The translations under genes were made by a program, and so were the position numbers. Shown here in pieces: positions 42,911 to 50,887 of a stretch of 64,000 nt of DNA. This DNA comes from JAAELZ01 sp965223465 (lineage in GTDB: Bacteria; Pseudomonadota; Gammaproteobacteria; Arenicellales; Poriferihabitantaceae). The notes beneath the pieces were generated by a model. That model saw only the letters and a list, made by a program, of their open reading frames with translations, had not been told where the DNA came from and did no database searches. Location: positions 2,728,001 to 2,792,000 of the forward strand of contig OZ245025.1 in the NCBI GenBank assembly GCA_965223465.1, given 5' to 3'. Within the stretch, counting starts at the first letter, position 1. Each line of letters opens with the position of its first letter.

Positions 42911-45156
42911 CAGTCAACCGCCTCCTGCGTGTCTGTACCCCTTATACTGAATACGTTGCTTCTTTCAGCCTCCTTACGTGTTTCAGTGGCTTCTTGACCA
43001 GGCAGCTCTCCGTGAACCATATGCTTAAAATCATCGGCATTGACAGAACCACCTATGGTCGAATGCCACCAATCATCCCGGTGCCATTGGTTGGATTGGG
43101 ATTGTTGAATGTCTTTGCGCATACTCTGGGTCAGTACGCGAATTTCATCGGGTAGATCATCTGCTTCATTTTTAGGTAATGGCAGCCTGATCTTGTGCAG
43201 CTGCCCACCTTCTTTGAGCATAAACGCCTGACCTTTGGGCAGGCGCGTCAGATCCGCTGGCTCAACCATCGGCACATCCAGTGTCGTAATCCGGTTTTCA
43301 ACCGTTGACTGGAAATGCTCATCATCGGTTGGATCCGTATCATGTGAGGCTCTGGACACCAGCGTCATTTTCTTGACCTCAACATTCGGCAGCTTTTCGG
43401 TGAGCATTTCTGCGGTCTCTTTACGCAGTACGCGCATCATCACCATCGTATTGAAGTTACCCCCGACCTGCTCGGCCTTGGCTCTTGAACCAATACGCGC
43501 CTCAACATCTGCCCAGGTCTGGGTATAAGCCGTGACCTGGTAGCCAGCCCCACCCGCCTTATTCAGCATGGGGATAAACTCATCGCCGATCAATTCATTG
43601 AATTCATCCGCATGGATGCTGACCTTGGCGTAACCTGCATCACCAATGCCCTCGGCACCCGTACCATGCGCGTACAGATCTCCCGCAACCGCTGTCAGAT
43701 CAGAAAACATGGCGTTACCCACCGCTGATGCAACGGTTACATCTGTGAGTGCGGCCAGACCGACATACACAATACCGTTGGTACGAATCACGTCTTTCCA
43801 GTCAAAGATCGGGCGCGGATCGCTTAAATCATCGTAGTCGGGACTCAGCAGCTCACTGGTTTTACCAGCGGTCAGTTTTTCCAGGAACGGACCAAGCGAT
43901 GAAACGATTTTGTCAAAATAAGTTTTATCGTACTTAAATGCCGATAGCAGACCTTCTGCTACCGGATCATAGATCTCGGACTCGCGCATGAATTGTTTGA
44001 GATAGCGACTGGTCGCCACCGCCATCATATCGCGCCCCCGCTCTGCATTGGTCAGTGCAGGTACCTTTGGCTTGTTCGAGTCATCCTTGTTTCCGGTCAA
44101 GCCATAGTGAATGCGATTAATGCCGGTCTGAAAGTTATCCCTATCCACTTCCATCAACCAGGCGATGCCATACTCAACCAGCAAGGCATCAATGTTCTCA
44201 ATGTGCCTGGCGATAGCCTCATACGATGGTCGTCTGCCCAGATAATGCAATGCGCGCGTGATGACGTTAGAAAAGCGCCAGCCGAATTCTTTAAACGCCG
44301 CTGAATTACCTTCGCTTGGCAGCCCATTTGCAATACGGGTAGCCGGTTCGGTAATGCGTGAATAAGAACCCAAAGGGTTATACCGTGCTGAGACTTCTGG
44401 ATACGCCAGGTGGAAGATATAAAAATTATCCAGCCTGCCTGCATCACGCGCTGCCACGTACATGGATTTGAGTAAATCAGGGTCGCCCTTGGGATCGAAC
44501 ATAAAGACCGTATCACCGCGTCTGATGTCCTGAATGGTCATGACTTCACACAAGCGGGTCTTACCTACTCGAGTTGTGCCCAGTACCAGCATGTGACCGT
44601 TACGTTCACCAAGTGGTAGGAGAACATCACGCTCGCCTTCATACATACCCACACCATGTATCTCGGGGCGACCACCAACTTCGGGCGTAGGCCTGAAGGG
44701 ATTGAGTATCGACTGACTGGATAACAATCGCTCAATAATCGTATTATCCAGGGCGATTCTGACTGCCTCCCCAATCTTTCTTAGTTTAGGCTCTTTAAAA
44801 TAGGTTTCGTTCTCTGGTAACAAGCAGTCACGTAGACGCTGCGTGTGCTTTTGTTGCCAGTGGAACCCTCTGCCAACAAACAGGTGCTTTTTTGACTGCG
44901 GGATATGCTTTTGCGTTAAGGCATAGCGCGGTTGCGCAACCAGGCATTTGTGATAGCGCTTAATTTTGCGCCACTGGAGCAAACGCCAAAAGGCATAGCC
45001 CAGGAAGAATAACGAAGCCGCTGCAGCGACTATCCCAGGCATAAACAAGTGGTACTGGAACAAAAAGACGATGATGGCCATGCCAATGGCCAATAATGCA
45101 GACAGCCCCTCAACGGGGGGTCTGAGTAAGGCTTCTACCTGGTGCTTAGCGGTCAT
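42910..45156 (-). CDS. traD: Type IV coupling protein TraD (VirD4/TraG family)
   Basis: Two N-terminal membrane helices (about 15-50) are followed by the ATPase core: Walker A LGTTRVGKTRLCEV near 193-206, DPKGD near 228 and Walker B SIHADEFNEL near 516. The 748-residue length fits coupling proteins. It docks the relaxosome to the T4SS and pumps DNA. A Ser/Gln/His-rich tail (about 690-710) may contact the relaxosome. Its ATG overlaps the previous TGA (ATGA). No relaxase is present in the window to pair with it. Confidence 0.93.
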   Translation of the reverse strand: MTAKHQVEALLRPPVEGLSALLAIGMAIIVFLFQYHLFMPGIVAAAASLFFLGYAFWRLLQWRKIKRYHKCLVAQPRYALTQKHIPQSKKHLFVGRGFHWQQKHTQRLRDCLLPENETYFKEPKLRKIGEAVRIALDNTIIERLLSSQSILNPFRPTPEVGGRPEIHGVGMYEGERDVLLPLGERNGHMLVLGTTRVGKTRLCEVMTIQDIRRGDTVFMFDPKGDPDLLKSMYVAARDAGRLDNFYIFHLAYPEVSARYNPLGSYSRITEPATRIANGLPSEGNSAAFKEFGWRFSNVITRALHYLGRRPSYEAIARHIENIDALLVEYGIAWLMEVDRDNFQTGINRIHYGLTGNKDDSNKPKVPALTNAERGRDMMAVATSRYLKQFMRESEIYDPVAEGLLSAFKYDKTYFDKIVSSLGPFLEKLTAGKTSELLSPDYDDLSDPRPIFDWKDVIRTNGIVYVGLAALTDVTVASAVGNAMFSDLTAVAGDLYAHGTGAEGIGDAGYAKVSIHADEFNELIGDEFIPMLNKAGGAGYQVTAYTQTWADVEARIGSRAKAEQVGGNFNTMVMMRVLRKETAEMLTEKLPNVEVKKMTLVSRASHDTDPTDDEHFQSTVENRITTLDVPMVEPADLTRLPKGQAFMLKEGGQLHKIRLPLPKNEADDLPDEIRVLTQSMRKDIQQSQSNQWHRDDWWHSTIGGSVNADDFKHMVHGELPGQEATETRKEAERSNVFSIRGTDTQEAVD

Positions 45157-45746
45157 GGTTGCTTTAGCGCTGAGGACAGCTTTGTACCCATGATCAACAC
45201 GGGGTAATGCTGGATATTGTGCAGCCTGACAATCTCATCAATCGGTATGGTGATCACCGGTATGGGATCTGCGACCTCTTGCAGGTGGGTAAGTTGTGCT
45301 TTGTTTTTGGCAGTTGCCGCCACGCACAAAGCATTCAGCTCAATCAGCCGTTGTTTGTTTTTCTCAATCCAGGTGATAGAGCCTTCATTCGTACCCACAA
45401 TGCACATCGGGCTTTGCAGAAAAACATCGACCTCAACAACCGTGCTGTCTTGTGAGTAACGCAGCTCAGTCTCAAGCGGAAACCGGGGATTCACCAGACG
45501 CTCGTTGATATGCCAGGCGATTTCATCGGCGCTAGGCGGCTCAATTTCTGGGATATCTTCCGCTGAGAAATTGAGTTGCTCAGGGTTAATCAGACGTGCC
45601 TTTAGCTCACCCATCACAAAATCAGTCTCCTGAATATCGACACCGCGACCCAACTCGATCAGTTGTGCGCTTGCGCCACCCGATACCAGCATTAGCACTG
45701 TTATCAAAGCGCTCGTGCAATAGCCTGGTAATTGTCCTACTGGCAT
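45153..45746 (-). CDS. ICE protein, PFL_4695 family
   Basis: A signal peptide (about 1-27, ending GASA) leads an exported 197-residue protein. It has FPLETELRYSQDSTVVEVDV and TIPIDEIVRLHNIQHYPVLI. Length and position match TIGR03765, whose end has a thioredoxin-like/TrbC flavour. It overlaps TraD by 4 bases. It is periplasmic with unknown role. Confidence 0.82.
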   Translation of the reverse strand: MPVGQLPGYCTSALITVLMLVSGGASAQLIELGRGVDIQETDFVMGELKARLINPEQLNFSAEDIPEIEPPSADEIAWHINERLVNPRFPLETELRYSQDSTVVEVDVFLQSPMCIVGTNEGSITWIEKNKQRLIELNALCVAATAKNKAQLTHLQEVADPIPVITIPIDEIVRLHNIQHYPVLIMGTKLSSALKQP

Positions 45747-45747
45747 G

Positions 45748-46326
45748 TCAAACGCCCCCGCCGGCTAACAGATTGACCAGGTGATTGCCGAAGCGGTCTT
45801 TGTATGACTGCGCAAACTTGGGTGTTTTGGAATGATAGCGTCCAATGGCTTCCCACAGATTACCCGTTTCATCCCAGTATTCCTTAAAGATCGATGCGCC
45901 GACCTTGAGATTAAGATAGGGGTCGAGCACATCACTCGCGCTTGCAAAACGACCCTTGTGAAAACGCCATTCAACCTGCATCAAGCCAACACCAAGCTGA
46001 TCAGGTTCAGGCCCAGACAATACCTGCAATAACTTGGTAGTCGCCTGGTCCCGATTCTCAAAGAAATACGGCTTGGCGTTGACGGTGAGCGTCCAGGGCC
46101 AGGGCCGAAAGGCTTTGGTGGAAAGGGTTCGTCCAGACTCAACCAGCGCCAGCGTATATAAAACAGGGGGCGGAATATTGTGGGTAAGCGCCTCGTTGAT
46201 GTACGCCTGGGGCATGGTAATGCCCGATACCTGGGCGTTTACGCTGGTCGAGACACCACCCAGGCAAATACCGAACAACCAGATAATAAAGAACGCAGTC
46301 CTACTGAACATTGTTGACCGCTTCAT
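45748..46326 (-). CDS. Lytic transglycosylase (SLT/T4SS-associated)
   Basis: A signal peptide or anchor (about 8-31) is followed by the soluble lytic transglycosylase pattern. ALVESGR near 63 carries the catalytic Glu, GVGLMQVEWR near 118 is the conserved substrate-site stretch and AIGRYHSKTP near 165 completes the fold. Such enzymes open peptidoglycan for the conjugative channel. The gene overlaps the end of the PFL_4693 gene by 26 bases; ATG 46311 is an alternative start. Confidence 0.88.
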   Translation of the reverse strand: MKRSTMFSRTAFFIIWLFGICLGGVSTSVNAQVSGITMPQAYINEALTHNIPPPVLYTLALVESGRTLSTKAFRPWPWTLTVNAKPYFFENRDQATTKLLQVLSGPEPDQLGVGLMQVEWRFHKGRFASASDVLDPYLNLKVGASIFKEYWDETGNLWEAIGRYHSKTPKFAQSYKDRFGNHLVNLLAGGGV

Positions 46327-47068
46327 CCACGCTCAGCTTTTCCTCAAGCCGGATATTCTTATAAATCGTCGGATACGCCTTAATGCCCAGTGCTTCTGAG
46401 TAACCCGAATCAAAATTAAGCGAGATGCCCCCATTGGTGACGCGCTCTTTCGGAATCTTCAATGAGCTGGCCCAGCGGCGAATTTCATCCGTTGCGGTCG
46501 CACCGGAATAATAAATTTCAAAACGCCGCCGCGCATCGACCAGGCGCTTGACTGCGGTATCACAACGCGTACAGTTGCGTTTGACAAAAACCACGTAGCG
46601 ATTATTGGTCGCACTCAGTGATACGCCGGTAGACAAGGGCCTGGGGGCAATACTCAGCTGCGTCTTGCGCTCATTAACCAGATTTCGGTCAATCTTGGGC
46701 GTATCACCATCGACGGAAGTAGAATGCGCGATGTACACGCGATTGAAGCTGAGCAGCTTGTCCAGGCGCGCTTTTTCGCGCGCGTAAAGCATTTTTGCGT
46801 AATCAACGCGCTCCTGGTCTGTCTTGGCATAAATGCCCAGTACAAACGCTGGTTCAAGATGACGATAGTACAAACCTGCCTCGCCTTTCATCAGTGCCTT
46901 GTAGGTCTCCCACTGGGTATCATCAAGATCCCATGCTTCCTTGCTGGTGGACTCAATATCGATGGGTGACATCGACGTATGACTAATACCGGTCTTAGTC
47001 GTGCCGGTTTGCGCCCACAAAGGCGCACTCACAAGCACTGCAGCCAGTATGGTGATAGATCGAATCAT
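46301..47068 (-). CDS. ICE protein, PFL_4693 family, thioredoxin-like
   Basis: A signal peptide (1-19) leads a 255-residue periplasmic protein. WDLDDTQWETYKALMKGEAG near 46-65 is the family's N-terminal signature. The C-terminal third reads YVVFVKRNCTRCDTAVKRL near 154-172 with a CxxC pair and a later KAYPTIY cis-Pro-like loop, hence a thioredoxin fold. It fits TIGR03759. It may shuffle disulfides in Cys-rich T4SS proteins such as the TraU-like one. Confidence 0.87.
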   Translation of the reverse strand: MIRSITILAAVLVSAPLWAQTGTTKTGISHTSMSPIDIESTSKEAWDLDDTQWETYKALMKGEAGLYYRHLEPAFVLGIYAKTDQERVDYAKMLYAREKARLDKLLSFNRVYIAHSTSVDGDTPKIDRNLVNERKTQLSIAPRPLSTGVSLSATNNRYVVFVKRNCTRCDTAVKRLVDARRRFEIYYSGATATDEIRRWASSLKIPKERVTNGGISLNFDSGYSEALGIKAYPTIYKNIRLEEKLSVDEAVNNVQ

Positions 47069-47077
47069 GATGCCCCC

Positions 47078-47290
47078 TCAATCAATACGGATGGTCTTGC
47101 TGGTGGTGTTCACGTCTGGCAATCTGACCAGGGTGACGTACTCCGGATACTGCGAGCTAATATAACGATCAAGCCCATAGCTATCAGGGGAAACTTCCTG
47201 AACCATCGTTGCTTTCTTTTGCGCATAAGATGCGCAGGCATTTAAAGCGAGTGCCATCAGGCACACCAAAATTACTTTCACTATTTTCAT
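47078..47290 (-). CDS. Small lipoprotein at the head of the T4SS operon
   Basis: The lipobox LNAC (about 16-19) follows a hydrophobic leader. The mature part is about 50 residues, with GLDRYISSQYPEYVTLVRLP. It lies between the PilL-like and PFL_4693 genes and overlaps the PilL stop by 4 bases. It is probably an outer-membrane lipoprotein of the transfer complex; I know no function. Confidence 0.72.
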   Translation of the reverse strand: MKIVKVILVCLMALALNACASYAQKKATMVQEVSPDSYGLDRYISSQYPEYVTLVRLPDVNTTSKTIRID

Positions 47291-47793
47291 CGTTCTGTTC
47301 CCAAGTAGATATCGTTGTTGGCAGCTGCTCTGTTGAACCCACTGTTACGGGTCTGTCGCAGTTCAAAAGAGATATAACGATCATAGGGATCGACCATGAT
47401 CTGATACGCCGGTCCCATCAGCGCATGGACCACTTCGATAATGCGCAGATTGTTAAAGCGCATGTGATTGCCTGGCACTGGCTTGTTCAGTGTATTCATG
47501 GCCGAAACTGTCATCACGCCTGGGTAGATCGAATACCCCACCGTACTGATAACCTTGTCCACCGCACAACGGATATGAGGACAATTGCGATTGTCGGGAG
47601 AAACCGTTTTGACCAGTGGCCAAAGCTGTTCATGGTCTGCATTTACCGATTTATCGACATAACGACCTACTGGTATCGCATCAGCAAACGCGCTTGGTGC
47701 TGTAAACACCACAAAAAGAAATGCCGCCAGCGCACCAACACTGCGTTGGTGATTAGCGGCTAATAAGGAGGAGGGGAAATATGATTGCACCAT
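47287..47793 (-). CDS. pilL: PilL N-terminal-type conjugative transfer protein
   Basis: A signal peptide (ending SAFA near 37) leads the segment IPVGRYVDKSVNADHEQLWPL, given here as IPVGRYVDKS and EQLWPL, then DKVISTVGYSI and VHALMGPAYQIMVDPYDRYI. This is the PilL_N pattern (TIGR03748) found at the start of genomic-island T4SS operons. It resembles the domain of secretin or PilN-like pilus proteins. At 168 residues it is the short, single-domain form. It is the first gene of the roughly 19-kb minus-strand T4SS operon. Confidence 0.85.
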   Translation of the reverse strand: MVQSYFPSSLLAANHQRSVGALAAFLFVVFTAPSAFADAIPVGRYVDKSVNADHEQLWPLVKTVSPDNRNCPHIRCAVDKVISTVGYSIYPGVMTVSAMNTLNKPVPGNHMRFNNLRIIEVVHALMGPAYQIMVDPYDRYISFELRQTRNSGFNRAAANNDIYLGTER

Positions 47794-47853
47794 GAAAGAA
47801 AACCTTAAACATTAGATGCAACATCATTATTCACACATCTTTATGCATGGGTA

Positions 47854-47888
47854 TAGAAAACCCTAAATGAGCAATTTAGGGTTTTCTA
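47854..47888. terminator. Strong bidirectional hairpin terminator
   Basis: TAGAAAACCCTAAAT and ATTTAGGGTTTTCTA form a 15-bp perfect stem with a five-base loop. A-runs and T-runs on the outer arms make it a working terminator in either direction. It lies about 60 bases upstream of the pilL start. It either stops transcription arriving from the small-gene block or attenuates the T4SS operon. Confidence 0.75.
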
Positions 47889-47984
47889 TTGACTTTGCGT
47901 GTGAAAAGTGCTCGACGATGGATATCAAGCAGTGAAAGGCACGGGCGAGACCGCACAACGGGCAGGCTATTTTCCAGCAGCCTG

Positions 47985-48090
47985 AGCTGGTGATTTGAAG
48001 GCTTAAGATAGCCTTCACAAAGAAAATATTAGTCTATCAACCTTGTGAAGACTATCTTCAAACAACGGCTGCAAGCAGCCGTTGAGTGGT
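47985..48090. promoter_or_regulatory. Nested inverted repeats upstream of the T4SS operon
   Basis: GATAGCCTTCACAA (48007-48020) and TTGTGAAGACTATC (48043-48056) are a 14-base inverted repeat with one mismatch and a 22-base spacer. GAAGGCT and AGCCTTC just before it form a smaller, competing hairpin. CAACGGCTGC and GCAGCCGTTG (48063-48084) form a perfect 10-bp stem with a two-base loop. This dense structure in a gene-free stretch could be a leader switch, an operator or an origin of transfer. Confidence 0.5.
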
Positions 48091-48217
48091 TTGAAGATAT
48101 AATTTTTATAATTATAGGTTTAAAACAGGATAACTCTTAGCGATCTGTTTGGTGATCAGCTCCGATATCCTGCTATTTCAAGACCGAAAGGATTAATCCC
48201 ATACGTTATTACATCGG

Positions 48218-48282
48218 TCGATACTGAACGAATTCAGTTTACACGCGCTTTGCCAAACTTCGGGGCGTTGGCCATCCACAGA
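48218..48282. repeat. Two-hairpin repeat element, copy 1
   Basis: Copy 1 of a 65-base element. Hairpin one is CTGAA-CGAA-TTCAG, hairpin two is GCCAA...TTGGC around ACTTCGGGGCG, and the end reads CCATCCACAGA. It precedes, on the minus strand, the structured region and the T4SS operon. Confidence 0.65.
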
Positions 48283-48348
48283 AGATCGTGATCTTAACAA
48301 AATTTGTTAATATTATGAGTATGACAGATAAAAAACCTGCGCATAAAA

Positions 48349-48495
48349 TCATGAAAGGTGATCGAGTAAACCATGAGCTTGCACGGTCAGCAGCGTTCTT
48401 TTTAATGCTTGTAACGATGAACGTGTTGTATGCAGATCCTGATCACTCGCTTCTTCCAGAAAATGCATAATTTCTTTAACAGCGATTGTTTACAT
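48349..48495 (-). pseudogene. Small ORF with a stop at its second codon
   Basis: GGAGAG and ATG 48495 are followed at once by TAA, yet the same frame then stays open for 46 codons: VKEIMHFLEEASDQD, LHTTRSSLQALKRTLL and VQAHGLLDHLS. The ORF has the same hairpin leader and spacing as four intact neighbours, so it was probably a real small gene now broken at codon 2. An internal ATG (MHFLEEAS) could still give about 39 residues. Confidence 0.5.
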
Positions 48496-48525
48496 GATGT
48501 CTCTCCAGTATGTATCGAAGAAACA

Positions 48526-48562
48526 CCTTGCCCCAGGGGGAGCGTAGTCTCCCCAGGGGGTA
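48526..48562 (-). promoter_or_regulatory. Hairpin leader A (before the broken small ORF)
   Basis: GGGGAG (48537-48542) pairs with CTCCCC (48549-48554), flanked by direct copies of CCCCAGGGGG that can form an outer stem. It ends about 20 bases before a GGAGAG ribosome site. Confidence 0.6.
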
Positions 48563-48577
48563 ATAAAGGTTATATCA

Positions 48578-48832
48578 TCACACAATTTCGAATATAAAAC
48601 GATAGCGTTTGCCATCTTCGCGCTGGTGCGCTGGAATCTTAATCGAAAATTCATTCTGACCACTGGGGGTAGGACGAATTTGACCGTAAATACCCTGGAC
48701 CAGATTCGAATAAACCAGCATCAGCTTGGTTTCTTCGTCATCACCGTAGGGCATCCAGGCATCAAGATCATTGTCAATGTGAGCATTAACATAGTCACGC
48801 GCTATCGCAATCATCTCTGGATTCGTTTTCAT
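48578..48832 (-). CDS. Hypothetical 84-aa ICE protein
   Basis: ATG 48832 is chosen because AGGAG lies nine bases upstream and hairpin leader B precedes it; the frame extends further but through intergenic repeats. The product is acidic at first (IDNDLDAWMPYGDDEETKL), with QIRPTPSGQNEFSIKIPAHQ and a strand-rich end. No family is recognised. Confidence 0.65.
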   Translation of the reverse strand: MKTNPEMIAIARDYVNAHIDNDLDAWMPYGDDEETKLMLVYSNLVQGIYGQIRPTPSGQNEFSIKIPAHQREDGKRYRFIFEIV

Positions 48833-48867
48833 AATATAACTCCTGTTCCGATGTAATAAAAAAGAAC

Positions 48868-48905
48868 ACATCGGACCCGAGGGATGACGTGTCCCAGGGG
48901 GGTAA
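48868..48905 (-). promoter_or_regulatory. Hairpin leader B (before the 84-aa gene)
   Basis: Inner stem GGGA (48881-48884) with TCCC (48892-48895), and outer ACCC with GGGGGT. It ends about 23 bases before the AGGAG of the 84-aa gene. This leader is the weakest of the five in base pairing. Confidence 0.5.
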
Positions 48906-48919
48906 AACGCATTATATAA

Positions 48920-48936
48920 TGGCCAGAGTCTGGCCA
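48920..48936. repeat. 17-base palindrome TGGCCAGAGTCTGGCCA, copy 1
   Basis: Exact copy, arms TGGCCAGA/TCTGGCCA around one base. It lies between hairpin leader B and two-hairpin element copy 2, a position where the otherwise similar leader E unit has no palindrome. Confidence 0.85.
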
Positions 48937-48982
48937 GGATTAATATAGATACAAAGGCTATCGCCTTAGTGCATATTGCATG

Positions 48983-49047
48983 TATCGTACTGATCTGGAT
49001 CAGCGTAAGCACTTGCGACCAACTTTGGGTGCTGGTCAACCACAAAA
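48983..49047. repeat. Two-hairpin repeat element, copy 2
   Basis: Hairpin one is CTGAT-CTGG-ATCAG and hairpin two is GACCA...TGGTC around ACTTTGGGTGC, ending AACCACAAAA. Compared with copies 1 and 3, both stems change in paired fashion. A third small stem AGGC/GCCT lies to its left, as at copy 3. Confidence 0.7.
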
Positions 49048-49111
49048 ACGATTAACAGGCTTTAAAAACATCATTGTTGTAATGTTGCTAAAGGCTGGTA
49101 ATATAGAGATT

Positions 49112-49438
49112 ATGACGCAAGCTAATAGTCAACAAGCTACACGACAAGGACTTCTGGTTGCTCCAGATGAAACCATCAGGTTTACTAAAAATGACCGTCC
49201 TAAATACGCCAGGCATTTTGCCAAAGCCGGGATTGATATCAACCAAGTCAAAACGCTCGAACAGTTTGATTTAGCCTGGGACAAGGCACGTCCGTATTTC
49301 TTTGAGTTCCTCGCTTCCCTGACCGACCATCGCCCACCATCTATAGAGCGCGATCTGTTAATTGCTACGGTCAAAGGGGATGAGGAAAAAGTTGCCGAAC
49401 TAAGCCAGCAACTTCGATTACAAGCATCGAGCCAGTAA
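49112..49438 (+). CDS. Hypothetical 108-aa ICE protein on the plus strand
   Basis: ATG 49112 follows a weak TAGAGAT site. The product is mostly helical: TIRFTKNDRPKYARHFAKAG, a middle AWDKARPYFFEFLASL and an acidic-basic C-terminal helix. No family is recognised. It is the only plus-strand gene between the T4SS operon and the membrane protein at 51.3 kb. It overlaps the end of a minus-strand gene by 21 bases. It could read through element copy 2 as its promoter region. Confidence 0.55.
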   Translation: MTQANSQQATRQGLLVAPDETIRFTKNDRPKYARHFAKAGIDINQVKTLEQFDLAWDKARPYFFEFLASLTDHRPPSIERDLLIATVKGDEEKVAELSQQLRLQASSQ

Positions 49439-49603
49439 TTCCTGATCGATATAATCAATCATTCTTACCGAATCATTATAGATTTCTTTGTTACGCTGCA
49501 ATAATGGCTGCGTCTTAAAAATCCTGCTTTTCTTATCGATAAGCTCATCTTGCGAGGCGGTCTCCAGCCACACATAGAACTCTTTCCAGGCTTGCTTTTC
49601 CAT
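49418..49603 (-). CDS. Hypothetical 61-aa protein behind hairpin leader C
   Basis: GGAGG seven bases before ATG 49603 is a strong site. The product is helical and charged (MEKQAWKEFYVWLETASQDE, then RMIDYIDQELLARCL). It is the last gene of a short minus-strand series beginning at the 68-aa membrane protein. Function is unknown. Confidence 0.65.
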   Translation of the reverse strand: MEKQAWKEFYVWLETASQDELIDKKSRIFKTQPLLQRNKEIYNDSVRMIDYIDQELLARCL

Positions 49604-49635
49604 ACCACAACCTCCAGAAAATGAAGGCAGGAATG

Positions 49636-49674
49636 CACAAGCCCTGACAGGGATGTAAATCCCCGCCGGGTTGA
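49636..49674 (-). promoter_or_regulatory. Hairpin leader C (before the 61-aa gene)
   Basis: Inner stem GGGAT (49650-49654) with ATCCC (49659-49663) and a four-base loop; outer AGCCC with GGGTT. It ends about 22 bases before the GGAGG site. Confidence 0.6.
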
Positions 49675-49721
49675 TAAAATACCGCAGCCCATACGGGCTG
49701 CGATATTGTGAAATGACTAGC

Positions 49722-50459
49722 TTAAGCGGTTGCTTGTGCCATCATTGGTTTTACCCAGGTTTTATCGCTGTTATTCCAGCGATATCCCAATTCTTTGAGC
49801 TTGGATTTCTTCGCTTCAAAGTGAGGGTCGTCTTTATCTAGACGCACCGGGCGGTCTGTTTGCGCTGGAACGTCATCCATAGCAACAGCAACACTTACAG
49901 GCTGCGTGTCTTCGGCACGTTCTTCGCTTACAGATTCTGAATCATTCTCAGTTTCAGGTTTAGCTTCAGCGACTACTTCAGTTTTTGCTTTATCTTCGTC
50001 AGAAGACGCGTCATCTGCATCATCGACAGGAAGCACATAATCACCAATTTTGAGCCAGTTGATCTTCAAAAGGCGCGTTTTTAACGCGACCCCCATCTGA
50101 CCAGCTTTTTCACCGTTCTTATAAGTGAAGGTTTCCACATTAATGCCGCCAAGACGGACGACTGCGGTGACCGGGCCATTTGGTTCACTTTTACCTTTCT
50201 CATCAAAAATAAGGTACTCATGCATCAGCGCTTTTGCTTTAGCGCCAACAATATTAGCCTGAAAGTAAATCTTGTTGATTTTTGAAAAATCACCATTTTC
50301 TGCAACGCCTTCCTGCAAAGCAATATTGCAAGACAAGTACGGATCTCCACCGTGCTTGGGCGTAACGGTACGAATATCATTCAAATAGCCGAAGCCGGTT
50401 GTATGAACATCATACGTTTTGGTTGCAGAAGGTTTTTGGGTTTTGTTTGAGTTTGTCAT
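49722..50459 (-). CDS. STY4534-family ICE replication protein (DUF3577)
   Basis: The start is ATG 50459 with AGGAG eight bases upstream. The N-terminal domain reads YDVHTTGFGYLNDIRTVTPK near 17-36, then YLSCNIALQEG and a KIYFQANIVGAKAKALM stretch. This is the DUF3577 (STY4534) fold, an SSB-like OB protein linked to ICE replication. A long acidic linker rich in Glu, Asp and Ser (about 150-200) leads to a C-terminal basic motif LKELGYRWNNSDKTWVKP. Hairpin leader D precedes it. It probably binds single-stranded DNA during replication of the excised element. Confidence 0.85.
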   Translation of the reverse strand: MTNSNKTQKPSATKTYDVHTTGFGYLNDIRTVTPKHGGDPYLSCNIALQEGVAENGDFSKINKIYFQANIVGAKAKALMHEYLIFDEKGKSEPNGPVTAVVRLGGINVETFTYKNGEKAGQMGVALKTRLLKINWLKIGDYVLPVDDADDASSDEDKAKTEVVAEAKPETENDSESVSEERAEDTQPVSVAVAMDDVPAQTDRPVRLDKDDPHFEAKKSKLKELGYRWNNSDKTWVKPMMAQATA

Positions 50460-50490
50460 GGTATATCTCCTAGTTAAAATGAAATAAAAA

Positions 50491-50538
50491 GGGGATACAC
50501 CAGCCCCTGCAGGGAAAGTACATCCCCAAGGGGTCACA
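50491..50538 (-). promoter_or_regulatory. Hairpin leader D (before the STY4534-type gene)
   Basis: Inner GGGA (50512-50515) with TCCC (50523-50526); outer AGCCCC with GGGGTC. It begins 21 bases upstream of the AGGAG ribosome site. Confidence 0.55.
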
Positions 50539-50553
50539 CAAGGTTTGAAAAAG

Positions 50554-50661
50554 TTATTTCTTGAGGTTGATTCCCTGCCTGTGTGCGATATAACCCGCAC
50601 CAAGGACTACAACCAAAATAACAACAGAAAAAACGATTAAAACTACATCGTTATGTGTCAT
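50554..50661 (-). CDS. 35-aa single-span membrane peptide
   Basis: MTHNDVVLIVFSVVILVVVL is followed by GAGYIAHRQGINLKK, giving one membrane helix with a basic tail. Its ATG lies inside the last codons of the upstream gene (11-base overlap), so translation is probably coupled. The hydrophobic run and positive C-terminus look selected. It may be a small subunit of the 68-aa membrane protein or a toxin-like peptide. Confidence 0.6.
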   Translation of the reverse strand: MTHNDVVLIVFSVVILVVVLGAGYIAHRQGINLKK

Positions 50662-50857
50662 CTTTTTGGGCTACCTCCGTAATAATCATTGAACCATACA
50701 ACCATACTAAGACACCAATTGAGAAGGTTATTCCTCCAGAGATGAAATTGTAGGTTTCTGGTGATTTGAAGCTAACTGCAAGAACAGCCGCGCCGATCAG
50801 AGTCATACCAAATTTTCTGGCATCTTCTTTAACGCTTTTATCTTTGAGTTTGAACAT
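50651..50857 (-). CDS. Small 68-aa two-helix membrane protein
   Basis: ATG 50857 with GGAG about six bases upstream, behind hairpin leader E. The N-terminus is basic (MFKLKDKSVKEDARKFG), and two hydrophobic helices follow (about 17-28 and 38-56). Function is unknown. It is the first gene of the short series that includes the 35-aa peptide, the STY4534-type protein and the 61-aa protein. Confidence 0.65.
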   Translation of the reverse strand: MFKLKDKSVKEDARKFGMTLIGAAVLAVSFKSPETYNFISGGITFSIGVLVWLYGSMIITEVAQKDDT

Positions 50858-50887
50858 ATTCGCTCCGCTTAAGTTGTACGGGAACAA

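Noticed and set aside
47985..48090. CRISPR array or integron-type attC sites
   Set aside because: The repeats are inverted and unequal, not regularly spaced direct repeats, and no cas genes or integrase are present.
48288..48470. 60-codon plus-strand frame
   Set aside because: It is antisense to the broken small ORF that has a leader and ribosome site, so the minus-strand reading is preferred.
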